64,000 bases of DNA, taken from the NCBI RefSeq assembly GCF_037026715.1, contig NZ_JBANCG010000005.1, positions 1-64,000 of the forward strand, given 5' to 3'. Of this stretch, positions 16,451-26,611 are shown piece after piece. Positions within the stretch are counted from its first letter, which is position 1. Every line of letters starts with the position of its first letter. The translations under genes were made by a program, and so were the position numbers. Below the pieces are notes generated by a model. That model did no database searches. It worked only from the letters and a program-made list of their open reading frames with translations, and was not told where the DNA came from. This DNA is from Breoghania sp037026715. GTDB taxonomy: Bacteria; Pseudomonadota; Alphaproteobacteria; Rhizobiales; Stappiaceae.

Positions 16451-18931
16451 ATGAAGTTTCTGCTTAAGTTCTTCGGTTATCTCTTCGGGATCGGAGCTGT
16501 CTGCTTCCTGGTCGCGGCGGCGGGGGGAGCATGGTACCTGTCGACGATCACGAAGGACCTTCCCGATTACACGGCGCTGAAGAACTACGAACCGCCCGTG
16601 ATGACCCGCGTGCATGCCGCCGACGGCAGCCTTATCGCGGAATATGCGAAACAGAGACGCATGTTCCTGCCGATCCAGGGCATTCCCGATCTGGTGAAGG
16701 ACGCGTTCATCTCGGCCGAGGACAAGAATTTCTACCACCATCCCGGCATCGACATCACCGGCGTTGCGCGTGCCATTGTCGTCAACCTTCGCAACAAGCT
16801 GTCGGGAAACGACCGCCGTCCGGTGGGCGCATCGACCATTACCCAGCAGGTCGCCAAGAATTTCCTCCTGACCAACGAAGTCTCCTACGAGCGCAAGATC
16901 AAGGAAGCGATCCTGGCGCTCAGGATCGAGGACGCCTACTCCAAGGACAAGATCCTGGAGCTCTATCTGAATGAGATCTACCTCGGCATGGGCGCCTACG
17001 GCGTGGCCGGGGCCTCGCTTCTCTATTTCGACAAGTCGGTGCACGAGCTCACGATCGCCGAAGCCGCCTATCTGGCGGCATTGCCGAAGGGGCCGAACAA
17101 CTACAATCCGTTCCGGCACCCCAAGGCTGCGATCGAGCGGCGCAACTGGGTCATCGACCGGATGGTCGAGAACGGATACGTGAAGCCGGAGGACGGTGAG
17201 AAGGCCAAGGCGGAGCCGCTGAAGGTGACCCCGCGCGAAACCGGCGCGCAGCTCTTCGCATCCGAATATTTCGCCGAAGAAGTCCGCCGCGAATTGAAGG
17301 ACATGTACGGCGACGACCGTCTCTACAACGGCGGTCTGTCGGTGCGCTCCACGCTTGATCCGAAGATGCAGGCCGAGGCTCGCAAGTCGCTGATGGACGG
17401 GCTCGTCAAGTTCGACCGCGAGCACGGAACGTGGCGCGGTCCGGTGGACCATGTCGATGTCAACGCCGGCGAGTGGGGCGGGCTTGTCGGCAAGGTGGAA
17501 AAGCTCAATGACGTGCCGGAATGGCAACTTGCGGTAGTGCTTGATGTCAATGCCGATCAGGCCACCATCGGCATCCAGCCGGAACGGCTCGCCTCGGGCA
17601 AGCTGTCGACCGACCGTGAGCGTGGTCACATCGATTTCAGCGAGATCAAGTGGGTGCGCCGGGTCAAGGACGGCACGAGTTCGGTGAAGGGCGCCGATGA
17701 CGTGCTCAAGGTCGGCGACGTCGTCTATGTCGAGCGTATTCCAGATCCCGCGGGCGGAACGAGCAAGGCCTGGATGCTTCGTCAGGTTCCGGAAGTCTCC
17801 GGTGCGATCGTCGCGATGGATCCGTTTACGGGCCGCGTTCTGGCGATGGTCGGCGGCTTCAGCTACGACCAGAGCGAGTTCAACCGCGCCACGCAGGCCT
17901 ATCGCCAGCCGGGTTCCTCCTTCAAGCCGTTCGTCTATTCGGCGGCCCTCGACAACGGCTATACCCCGTCGAGCGTCGTCATGGACGCGCCGATCTCCGT
18001 CGAGCAGGCCGGCGGCGAAGTCTGGCAGCCGCAGAACTATGGCCGCAAGTACTACGGGCCCTCGACGCTTCGCACGGGCATTGAAAAATCGCGGAATGTG
18101 ATGACGGTGCGCCTCGCGCAGGACATGGGCATGCCGCTGGTGGCGGAATATGCCCGTCGGTTCGGCATCTACGACAAGATGCTGCCCGTGCTATCCATGG
18201 CGCTCGGGGCGGGTGAGACGACGGTCCTGCGAATGACAACCGCCTACTCGATGATTGCGAACGGTGGCCGCAAGGTGACTCCGACGCTGATCGACCGCAT
18301 TCAGGACCGGTACGGCCGCACGATCTACAAGCACGATGCGCGCGAATGCGATGGCTGCGACGCGACCGATTGGCACGGCCAGGACGAACCGAAGCTCGTC
18401 GACAATCGCGAGCAGGTGCTCGATCCGATGACCGCCTATCAGATCACGTCGATGATGGAAGGCGTGGTCCAGCGTGGCACCGCGACGAGCGTGCGTGCGG
18501 TCGGCCGCCCGATCGCTGGCAAGACCGGCACGACCAACGACGAGCGCGATGCGTGGTTCATGGGCTTTTCGCCGAACCTCACCGTCGGGGTCTTCGTGGG
18601 CTACGACACGCCGAGGTCGATGGGGCGCAGCGGTACCGGTGGCCATGTGGCCGCTCCGATCTTCACCGAGTTCATGAAGCAGGCGCTGGCCGACAAGCCG
18701 GCCGTGGAGTTCCGCGTGCCGCCGGGTATCAACCTGATTCCGATCAACAGCAGGACCGGCTTGCGTGCTGCCGCCGGCGCGCCGGGCACAATCCTGGAAG
18801 CCTTCAAGCCGGGAACGGCGCCTCCGGACAACTATTCGATCATCGGCTATCAGGACGAGATGGGCCAGCCGAGGGAGGTGACCCCGGAAGCCGATCGCGC
18901 CATCATGACGGGAACCGGCGGCCTCTATTGA
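16451..18931 (+). CDS. mrcA: Penicillin-binding protein 1A (bifunctional glycosyltransferase/transpeptidase)
   Basis: Class A PBP that polymerises and cross-links peptidoglycan. The 826-residue protein has one N-terminal membrane helix (about 9-32). The GT51 domain carries the catalytic Glu in EDKNFYHHPG (E90) and GASTITQQVAKN. An OB-like insertion precedes the transpeptidase domain, whose motifs are complete: S489-S-F-K492, SRN in EKSRNVM, and K691-T-G. Length and the wide spacing between GT and TP domains fit PBP1A rather than PBP1B. The gene has its own terminator-like hairpin and lies before prfB. Confidence 0.96.
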   Translation: MKFLLKFFGYLFGIGAVCFLVAAAGGAWYLSTITKDLPDYTALKNYEPPVMTRVHAADGSLIAEYAKQRRMFLPIQGIPDLVKDAFISAEDKNFYHHPGIDITGVARAIVVNLRNKLSGNDRRPVGASTITQQVAKNFLLTNEVSYERKIKEAILALRIEDAYSKDKILELYLNEIYLGMGAYGVAGASLLYFDKSVHELTIAEAAYLAALPKGPNNYNPFRHPKAAIERRNWVIDRMVENGYVKPEDGEKAKAEPLKVTPRETGAQLFASEYFAEEVRRELKDMYGDDRLYNGGLSVRSTLDPKMQAEARKSLMDGLVKFDREHGTWRGPVDHVDVNAGEWGGLVGKVEKLNDVPEWQLAVVLDVNADQATIGIQPERLASGKLSTDRERGHIDFSEIKWVRRVKDGTSSVKGADDVLKVGDVVYVERIPDPAGGTSKAWMLRQVPEVSGAIVAMDPFTGRVLAMVGGFSYDQSEFNRATQAYRQPGSSFKPFVYSAALDNGYTPSSVVMDAPISVEQAGGEVWQPQNYGRKYYGPSTLRTGIEKSRNVMTVRLAQDMGMPLVAEYARRFGIYDKMLPVLSMALGAGETTVLRMTTAYSMIANGGRKVTPTLIDRIQDRYGRTIYKHDARECDGCDATDWHGQDEPKLVDNREQVLDPMTAYQITSMMEGVVQRGTATSVRAVGRPIAGKTGTTNDERDAWFMGFSPNLTVGVFVGYDTPRSMGRSGTGGHVAAPIFTEFMKQALADKPAVEFRVPPGINLIPINSRTGLRAAAGAPGTILEAFKPGTAPPDNYSIIGYQDEMGQPREVTPEADRAIMTGTGGLY

Positions 18932-18996
18932 GGTCATCGGCCGGGCCCGGTTTACAGGTGGGCGCGCGCTCAGTATGGTCGCGTCCGAATTTCGAG

Positions 18997-19028
18997 AGGG
19001 GCCGCCGGCTGGCTGGCCCCTTTCCTTT
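18997..19028 (+). terminator. Terminator after mrcA
   Basis: Stem AGGGGCC / GGCCCCT with an 11-base loop (18997-19021), followed by TTCCTTT. It ends about 30 bases before the prfB start. Confidence 0.6.
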
Positions 19029-19057
19029 CAAAACCCCGAATTCACGAGGCATATGCG

Positions 19058-20186
19058 ATGCGTCCGGAAACGCAGACGATCGTTGATGAGATCGAGCAGG
19101 CACTCAGCCTGCTGAGGAGGCATCTTTGACTGGGATCGTGCGATCTCCCGTCTGGATGAACTGAACGCGGCAGCGGAAAACCCCGACTTCTGGAACGATC
19201 CGAACGAAGCGCGCAAGCTGATGCGCGAGCGGCAGTATCTGGAAGAGAATATCGGCGCCGTGCGTCGCATGGAGACGGAGCTCTCCGACAATCTGGAGCT
19301 GATCGAGCTCGGCGAGATGGAGGACGATGCCTCCGTCGTCGCGGAAGCCGAAGGGGCGCTCAAGTCTCTGAAGCTGGAAAGCGATCGCCGGCAGGTGGAG
19401 ACGCTGCTTTCTGGCGAGGCCGACAGCAACGACACCTATCTCGAAATCCATGCGGGCGCAGGCGGCACGGAAAGCCAGGACTGGGCCAACATGCTGCTCC
19501 GGATGTACATCCGCTGGGCCGAGAAGCATGGCTACAAGACGGAAGTGCTCGAAGTTCACGAGGGTGAAGAGGCGGGCATCAAGTCGGCGACGGTCCAGGT
19601 CAAGGGGCCGAACGCCTACGGCTGGATCAAGACCGAGTCGGGTGTTCATCGTCTCGTGCGGATCTCGCCCTACGACAGCCAGGCGCGGCGGCACACGAGC
19701 TTTGCCAGCGTCTGGGTCTATCCGGTGATCGACGATTCGATCGATATTGAGGTCAACGAGAGCGACTGCCGGATCGATACCTATCGCGCATCGGGCGCGG
19801 GCGGCCAGCACGTCAACACGACGGATTCGGCCGTGCGCATCACCCACAACCCGACAGGCATCGTCGTGCAGTGCCAGGCGGAACGCTCGCAGCACAAGAA
19901 CCGGGCCACGGCCTGGTCGATGCTGAAGGCGCGCCTCTATGAGCGGGAACTGCAGATCCGCGAAGAAAAGGCCAATGCCGAAGCCGCCAGCAAGACCGAT
20001 ATCGGCTGGGGGCACCAGATCCGTTCCTACGTCCTGCAGCCCTACCAGATGGTCAAGGATCTCAGGACGGGCGTCGAAAAGACGACCCCGGGCGATGTGC
20101 TCGACGGCGATCTCGACGACTTCATGGAAGCCGCACTCGCCCATCGCGTTGGCGGTGAAACGGCGGAAGTCGCGGATATCGACTGA
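19058..20186 (+). CDS. prfB: Peptide chain release factor 2, made by programmed +1 frameshift
   Basis: RF2 terminates translation at UGA and UAA. The gene is in two frames: codons 1-23 run from the ATG at 19058 (GAGG eight bases upstream) to CTT at 19124-19126, where an in-frame TGA (19127-19129) blocks the zero frame. Skipping one base continues from GAC at 19128 to the stop at 20186. The joined coding segments are 19058-19126 and 19128-20186, giving 375 residues, the normal RF2 length. The GGQ motif that triggers peptide release is at 248-250 in SGAGGQHVN. The stop-codon recognition tripeptide, SPF in E. coli, reads SPY here (203-205). Low RF2 should raise frameshifting and hence RF2 synthesis. 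A strong terminator follows. Confidence 0.96.
19115..19130 (+). promoter_or_regulatory. prfB frameshift signal
   Basis: AGGAGG (19115-19120), three bases, then CTT TGA C. This is the known RF2 recoding signal: an internal Shine-Dalgarno sequence three bases before a slippery CUU and a poorly terminating UGA-C stop. Only the SD sequence differs slightly from E. coli (AGGGGG). Confidence 0.95.
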
Positions 20187-20214
20187 CGCGCATCGATTTC
20201 GGCTGTTTTTAATG

Positions 20215-20258
20215 ATGGGCCGCGCAGCTTGCCGAAGCTGCGCGGCCCATATTGTTTT
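20215..20258 (+). terminator. Strong terminator after prfB
   Basis: A perfect 16-bp stem (20215-20230 with 20235-20250) and a GCCG loop is followed by ATTGTTTT. It ends the prfB transcript. Confidence 0.93.
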
Positions 20259-20576
20259 CGAGGTCGCCGCCTTCGGCATGCGCGGCCGCCTTTTTTGTAG
20301 CCCTGCGCGGCGCGCTGAAAAGGTGCTGCGCAGGCCGGAAGCCATCGAAAGGCTTGCCGATCCTGCTCCGCATGGGTGTGCCTCTTGAGGCTGCGAGATC
20401 GGCACGGTTTGCTCGGTGCGTGACGGCGAATGCTTAAGTGAATACCGCTTGAGGTCGAATTATGTCTTTAACATCGAAAACAATGAGAACATTTTAATTT
20501 CATTCTCAACGCTCCATTAAGGCTGTTGGGTGACACTGCGACCATTCAGTACCCGCGTAGAGTGTTTGCGTTTCCC
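20259..20576. other. A+T-rich promoter region upstream of the ftsB-like gene
   Basis: No gene is supported here. The last ~130 bases are clearly richer in A and T than the surroundings and hold a dyad at 20484-20508. This should be the promoter region of the FtsB-like gene. Confidence 0.5.
20484..20508. promoter_or_regulatory. Dyad TGAGAA-N13-TTCTCA upstream of ftsB-like gene
   Basis: Perfect 6-bp arms around a 13-base A+T-rich spacer, about 70 bases before the ATG. It could be a regulator site over the promoter. I could not match it to a known alphaproteobacterial box. Confidence 0.35.
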
Positions 20577-20906
20577 ATGTACACCCGTCAGCGAAAGAAG
20601 TCCTTTCTCCGTCGGCTCATCCTTCCTGGCATTTCGGCTGCTCTCCTTTTGTATTTCGCGTTGCATGCGCTTTCAGGTGACTATGGTCTGATTGCGCGGG
20701 CGCGGCTGGAGAGTGATGCCCATGCCCTGGAAGTGAAGCTGGCGGCCCTCAAGCAGCGGCGGGAAACCATGGAGCGTCGCGTCGTTTTGCTGCGGCCGGA
20801 AAGCCTCGATCCGGACATGATCGACGAGCGCGCGCGTGACAGTCTGAACCTCGTTCACCCCGACGAGATCGTCATTTTGCGCAATGATCGCCGCGCCGAA
20901 AAATAA
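20577..20906 (+). CDS. ftsB: FtsB/DivIC-family septum formation initiator
   Basis: A 109-residue bitopic membrane protein. Residues 1-13 are basic and cytoplasmic, about 14-33 form a membrane helix, and about 40-75 an amphipathic coiled coil in the periplasm (ALEVKLAALKQRRETMERR), ended by LDPDMIDERARDSLNLVHPDE, the typical FtsB/DivIC tail. FtsB works with FtsL and FtsQ to activate septal peptidoglycan synthesis. In alphaproteobacteria a gene of this type commonly precedes pdhA, as here. ATG 20577 gives the family N-terminus; a TTG at 20526 would add 17 residues without likeness. Assignment to FtsB rather than another small coiled-coil protein rests on build and context. Confidence 0.8.
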   Translation: MYTRQRKKSFLRRLILPGISAALLLYFALHALSGDYGLIARARLESDAHALEVKLAALKQRRETMERRVVLLRPESLDPDMIDERARDSLNLVHPDEIVILRNDRRAEK

Positions 20907-20951
20907 ACCATAATCCGGTTTATCTTAGTGAATAAACCGAAATTCGGTTAC
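20904..20951. promoter_or_regulatory. Tandem dyads upstream of pdhA (candidate operator)
   Basis: Two copies of TAAACC-N7-GGTT(T)A lie 29 bases apart: 20904-20922 (perfect 6-bp arms TAAACC / GGTTTA) and 20933-20951 (TAAACC / GGTTAC, with a tight inner palindrome ACCGAA-A-TTCGGT). The first overlaps the ftsB stop codon; the second ends 132 bases before the pdhA start. A TTGACA at 21018-21023 downstream may be the -35 box of the pdh promoter. Arrangement suggests cooperative binding of a dimeric regulator; which one is unknown. Confidence 0.45.
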
Positions 20952-21082
20952 TTTCACGATTCGCATGCTTGGCCAATCGGTTGGACCATTTCCAAAACAC
21001 CGTTTTGTGTTCTTGGATTGACACGCTCTCTCAAGTACCTTCCGCTACACGTTTGAGGGAAACGTCACCGAGACGAGGGCCT

Positions 21083-22147
21083 ATGGCTACCAAACCCAAA
21101 ACCGCTGCTTCGCGCAGCCAGGGGGGCACGCGCTCGCGTTCCCGCCAGTCGACAAGCCGGAGCGCCACCAAGACGCCGGCAATCGCGGAATTCTCCAAGG
21201 AAGAAGAGCTTGCCGCCTATCGCGACATGCTGCTGATCCGTCGCTTCGAGGAAAAGGCCGGCCAGCTCTATGGTATGGGCCTCATCGGCGGTTTCTGCCA
21301 TCTCTACATCGGCCAGGAAGCCGTCGTGGTCGGCATGCAGATGGCGCTGAAGCCGGGCGATCAGGTGATCACCGGCTATCGCGACCACGGCCACATGCTT
21401 GCCACGGGCATGGAAGCCAAAGGCGTCATGGCCGAGCTGACCGGTCGCCGCGGGGGCTACTCCAAGGGCAAGGGCGGCTCGATGCACATGTTCTCCAAGG
21501 AGAAGGCCTTCTATGGCGGTCATGGCATCGTCGGCGCCCAGGTTCCGCTCGGCACGGGCCTTGCCTTCGTCAATCGCTACCGCGAGACCGACAACGTAGC
21601 GCTCGCCTATTTCGGCGACGGCGCCTCCAACCAGGGGCAGGTCTACGAGAGCTTCAACATGGCGAAGCTTTGGAAGCTGCCGGTCATCTACATCATCGAG
21701 AACAACAAGTACGGCATGGGCACGAGCGTCGAGCGCGCGTCCTCCAATGTCGACCTGTCGGAGCGTGGCGCCTCGTTCGACATTCCCGGCGAGCAGGTGG
21801 ACGGCATGGACGTGCGCGCGGTGAAGGCCGCCGGCGACAAGGCCGTCGCCCACTGCCGGGCCGGCAACGGTCCCTACATCCTTGAAATGCTGACCTATCG
21901 CTATCGCGGTCACTCCATGTCGGATCCGGCCAAGTACCGCTCGAAGGAAGAGGTGCAGAAGATGCGCACCGAGCACGACCCGATCGAGCAGGTGCGCAAG
22001 CGGCTTCTGGACAAGAAGTGGGCCTCCGAGGACGAGCTCAAGGGCGTCGACAAGGACGTGCGCGCGCTCGTCGGCGAGGCGGCCGAATTCGCCCAGACCG
22101 ACCCTGAGCCCGATCCGTCGGAGCTCTGGACCGATATTCTGCGCTGA
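21083..22147 (+). CDS. pdhA: Pyruvate dehydrogenase E1 component, alpha subunit
   Basis: With PdhB forms the thiamine-diphosphate E1 that decarboxylates pyruvate and acetylates the lipoyl groups of E2. The 354-residue protein starts with a Ser/Arg/Thr-rich disordered ~33 residues, then AAYRDMLLIRRFEEKAGQLY. The ThDP-binding motif runs from GDGASNQG to NNKYGMG, and the phosphorylation-loop region RYRGHSMSDPAKYR is typical of the heterotetrameric (mitochondrial-like) E1. ATG 21083 (GAGGGC upstream) gives the family start. First gene of pdhA-pdhB-pdhC; it leaves 18 bases before pdhB. Confidence 0.97.
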   Translation: MATKPKTAASRSQGGTRSRSRQSTSRSATKTPAIAEFSKEEELAAYRDMLLIRRFEEKAGQLYGMGLIGGFCHLYIGQEAVVVGMQMALKPGDQVITGYRDHGHMLATGMEAKGVMAELTGRRGGYSKGKGGSMHMFSKEKAFYGGHGIVGAQVPLGTGLAFVNRYRETDNVALAYFGDGASNQGQVYESFNMAKLWKLPVIYIIENNKYGMGTSVERASSNVDLSERGASFDIPGEQVDGMDVRAVKAAGDKAVAHCRAGNGPYILEMLTYRYRGHSMSDPAKYRSKEEVQKMRTEHDPIEQVRKRLLDKKWASEDELKGVDKDVRALVGEAAEFAQTDPEPDPSELWTDILR

Positions 22148-22165
22148 GGCGAGGGGACACACATC

Positions 22166-23566
<1,401 letters not shown>

Positions 23567-23578
23567 GGAGGGACGCAA

Positions 23579-24970
23579 ATGCCCATCGATATTCTGATGC
23601 CGGCGCTCTCTCCCACCATGGAAGAGGGCAAGCTCGCCAAGTGGCTTGTCAAGGAGGGCGATACGGTTTCGGCCGGTGACGTCATCGCCGAAATCGAGAC
23701 CGACAAGGCGACCATGGAAGTGGAAGCCGTCGACGAAGGGACGGTCGGCAAGATCCTCGTGCCCGACGATACCGAAGGCGTGAAGGTCAACGAACGCATC
23801 GCGGTCCTGCTCGAAGAGGGCGAGGACGCGAGCGCGATTTCCGATGCGGGCGGTTCGGGCGGCGGGGCTGCCAAACCGTCACCGCAGCCGGCCGAGGCGC
23901 CCAAGGCAGAAAAGGCAGAGGCGGCCCATTCGAATGGTGCCGCCACGGCGGATGCGGCAAAGACGTCGGCTCCGCCCGAAGGGGGTAAGGCCGGTCCAGT
24001 GCCGCGTTCCAACGGCGAGCGCGTCTTCGCCTCGCCGCTTGCCCGCCGAATTGCGGCGCTCAACGATCTCGACATCACCGCGCTCAAGGGCTCCGGCCCG
24101 AAGGGCCGCATCGTCCAGCGTGACGTCGAGGCGGCGATGAAGTCCGGTGGGGCCAAGACGACCGCCGCGTCCGAGGCACCTGCCGCAAAGGCCGCGCCGC
24201 AGGCTGCCGCTCCCGCCATGGCGACGCCGCCGAGTGACGATGCCGTCCTGAAGCTCTTCGAGGATGGGTCTTACGAACTCGTGCCGCATGACGGCATGCG
24301 CAAGACCATCGCGCGCCGGCTGACTGAGTCCAAGCAGACCGTTCCGCACTTCTACCTGACGGCGGACTGCAACATCGATGCGCTGCTGGCCCTTCGCGCC
24401 CAGCTCAATTCCAGCGCACCGAAGGACCAGGACGGCAACCCGGCCTACAAGCTGTCGGTCAACGACATGATCATCAAGGCGCAGGCGCTCGCGCTGAAGG
24501 CGGTGCCGGAGGCCAATGCCTCGTGGACCGAAGCCAACATGGTCATGCACAAGCATGCCGACGTTGGCGTCGCGGTCTCCATTCCGGGCGGTCTGATCAC
24601 GCCGATCATCCGGCGGGCCGAGGAAAAGACGCTGTCCACCATCTCCAACGAGATGAAGGATCTGGCCAAGCGGGCCAAGGACCGCAAGCTGCAGCCCTCC
24701 GAATACCAGGGCGGCTCCACGGCGGTCTCGAACCTCGGCATGTTCGGGGTGCGCGACTTCTACGCCGTCATCAACCCGCCGCATGCCACGATCCTTGCGG
24801 TCGGCGCGGGCGAGAAGCGGGCCATCGTCAAGGACGATGCCGTTGCCATCGCCACGATGATGACCGTGACGCTCGCCACCGATCACCGGGCGGTCGACGG
24901 CGCGCTCGGCGCCCAGCTCCTCAAGGCTTTCAAGGGCTTCATCGAAAGCCCGATGAGCATGCTGGTGTAA
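23579..24970 (+). CDS. pdhC: Pyruvate dehydrogenase E2, dihydrolipoyllysine acetyltransferase
   Basis: Core of the complex; transfers the acetyl group from lipoamide to CoA. The 463 residues contain one lipoyl domain (1-80, lysine in ETDKATMEVEA), a linker, a peripheral-subunit-binding domain (about 143-178, FASPLARRIAALNDLD and GPKGRIVQRDVE) that holds E1 and E3, an Ala/Pro linker and the catalytic domain from about 235, ending with the active-site His-Asp in DHRAVDG. A strong GGAGGG lies just after the pdhB stop, 12 bases before the ATG. A large nested hairpin separates it from lpdA. Confidence 0.97.
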   Translation: MPIDILMPALSPTMEEGKLAKWLVKEGDTVSAGDVIAEIETDKATMEVEAVDEGTVGKILVPDDTEGVKVNERIAVLLEEGEDASAISDAGGSGGGAAKPSPQPAEAPKAEKAEAAHSNGAATADAAKTSAPPEGGKAGPVPRSNGERVFASPLARRIAALNDLDITALKGSGPKGRIVQRDVEAAMKSGGAKTTAASEAPAAKAAPQAAAPAMATPPSDDAVLKLFEDGSYELVPHDGMRKTIARRLTESKQTVPHFYLTADCNIDALLALRAQLNSSAPKDQDGNPAYKLSVNDMIIKAQALALKAVPEANASWTEANMVMHKHADVGVAVSIPGGLITPIIRRAEEKTLSTISNEMKDLAKRAKDRKLQPSEYQGGSTAVSNLGMFGVRDFYAVINPPHATILAVGAGEKRAIVKDDAVAIATMMTVTLATDHRAVDGALGAQLLKAFKGFIESPMSMLV

Positions 24971-24987
24971 TTCGACAATCCGTAGCT

Positions 24988-25024
24988 GGCCCGGCGCGGC
25001 GGGAAACCGCCTCTTCGCCGGGCC
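24988..25024 (+). other. Nested hairpin between pdhC and lpdA
   Basis: Outer 9-bp arms GGCCCGGCG / CGCCGGGCC (24988-24996 and 25016-25024) enclose an inner hairpin GGCGG-GAAA-CCGCC. No T tract follows, so it is more likely a 3'-end stabiliser or processing element than a full terminator, allowing some read-through into lpdA. Confidence 0.5.
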
Positions 25025-25149
25025 GGAACAGTATTGTCTGCGAATTTCTCATGAATACCGGCGCGCCGTTTAACGGTCGTCCGGGAACTTGACGCGACGC
25101 CGCGGCCTTGGCTCCGCAGGCCTTCGCGAGACCTAGGAAAGGGTGGGGC

Positions 25150-26568
25150 ATGGCCGATACCTCATACGACGTCATCGTCATCGGGTCGGGGCCCGGCGGA
25201 TATGTGACCGCGATCCGTGCCGCGCAGCTTGGCTTCAAGACGGCGATCGTGGAGCCGAAGCATCTGGGCGGCATCTGCCTGAACTGGGGCTGCATCCCGA
25301 CCAAGGCGCTGCTGCGCTCCGCCGAGGTCTACCACTACATGGAGCACGCCAAGGATTTCGGTCTTTCGGCGGACAAGATCGGCTTCGATATCTCCGCCGT
25401 GGTCAAGCGCTCGCGCGGCGTCTCCAATCAGCTCACCACCGGCGTCGGCTTCCTGATGAAGAAGAACAAGATCGACGTTATCTGGGGCTTCGCGGAGCTG
25501 ACCGCGCCCGGCAAGATCAAGGTCAAGGACGCGGAGAATCCGCCCAAGGGCGCGCTGAAGGGCGGCGACTATTCCGCCAAGCACATCATCGTTGCCACCG
25601 GCGCGCGGCCGCGCGTGATCCCCGGCATTGAGCCCGACAAGAAGCTGATATGGACCTATTTCGAGGCGATGGTTCCCGAGACGATGCCGAAGTCGCTGAT
25701 CGTCATGGGCTCGGGCGCCATCGGTATCGAATTCGCCTCTTTCTATCGCTTCATGGGCGCTGACGTCACGGTCGTGGAAATGATGCCGCAGGTCTTGCCG
25801 GTGGAGGATGCCGAAATCGCCGCCCATGCCCGCAAGCGCTTCGAGAAGCAGGGCATCAAGATGCTCACCGACGCGAAGGTGTCCAAGGTCGTCAAGGGCA
25901 AGGACAGCGTCATCGCCACCGTGGAGACAAAGGACGGCAAGACCCAGGAGATCACTGCGGATCGCATGATTTCGGCCGTCGGCGTCGTCGGCAATATCGA
26001 GAACCTCGGGCTTGAGAAGCTCGGCGTGAAGACCGACCGCGGCTGCGTGGTCATTGACGGGTTCGGCCGCACCAACGTGCCGGGCATCTACGCGATCGGC
26101 GATGTCGCCGGGCCGCCGATGCTCGCCCACAAGGCGGAGCACGAGGGCGTCATCTGCGTGGAAAAGATCAAGGGGCTCGATGTCCATCCGATGGACAAGA
26201 AGAAGATCCCCGGCTGCACCTACTGCCAGCCGCAGATCGCCTCCGTTGGATTGACGGAAGCCAAGGCCAAGGAGGCCGGTCACGAGGTCAAGGTCGGCCG
26301 CTTCCCCTTCATCGGCAACGGCAAGGCGATCGCGCTCGGCGAGCCGGAGGGGTTGGTCAAGACGGTGTTCGATGCCAAGACCGGCCAGCTTCTGGGCGCG
26401 CACATGGTGGGCGCGGAAGTGACCGAGCTCATCCAGGGCTTCGTCGTCGCCATGAACCTGGAGACGACCGAGGAAGAACTGATGCACACGGTCTTCCCGC
26501 ATCCCACGCTGTCTGAAATGATGCACGAGAGCGTGCTGGACGCCTACGGCAAGGCGCTCAACTTCTAG
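25150..26568 (+). CDS. lpdA: Dihydrolipoamide dehydrogenase (E3)
   Basis: FAD enzyme that reoxidises dihydrolipoyl groups with NAD+. The 472-residue protein has the FAD fingerprint GSGPGGY near residue 12, the redox disulfide C43-x4-C48 in GGICLNWGCIPTK, the NAD-binding GSGAIGIEFASFY, the second FAD motif in YAIGDVAGPPMLAHKA and the C-terminal catalytic His in HPTLSE. ATG 25150 follows GGAAAGGGTGGGG; the earlier start at 25108 adds residues without likeness. Being placed after pdhABC it should serve that complex, but E3 is shared with other 2-oxoacid complexes in many bacteria. Confidence 0.96.
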   Translation: MADTSYDVIVIGSGPGGYVTAIRAAQLGFKTAIVEPKHLGGICLNWGCIPTKALLRSAEVYHYMEHAKDFGLSADKIGFDISAVVKRSRGVSNQLTTGVGFLMKKNKIDVIWGFAELTAPGKIKVKDAENPPKGALKGGDYSAKHIIVATGARPRVIPGIEPDKKLIWTYFEAMVPETMPKSLIVMGSGAIGIEFASFYRFMGADVTVVEMMPQVLPVEDAEIAAHARKRFEKQGIKMLTDAKVSKVVKGKDSVIATVETKDGKTQEITADRMISAVGVVGNIENLGLEKLGVKTDRGCVVIDGFGRTNVPGIYAIGDVAGPPMLAHKAEHEGVICVEKIKGLDVHPMDKKKIPGCTYCQPQIASVGLTEAKAKEAGHEVKVGRFPFIGNGKAIALGEPEGLVKTVFDAKTGQLLGAHMVGAEVTELIQGFVVAMNLETTEEELMHTVFPHPTLSEMMHESVLDAYGKALNF

Positions 26569-26611
26569 GGCGCCGATCCCGTCGGCACGGCGGACAAGGC
26601 GAGGGGAGATC

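Noticed and set aside
16451..18931. A possible frameshift or fusion in the PBP1A gene
   Set aside because: All glycosyltransferase and transpeptidase motifs are in one frame in the right order, and the length is normal.
20469..20515. CtrA-type boxes (TTAA-N7-TTAA) before the ftsB-like gene
   Set aside because: TTAA occurs several times in this A+T-rich stretch, but never with a second TTAA at the right spacing; the closest is TTAA-N7-CTCA.
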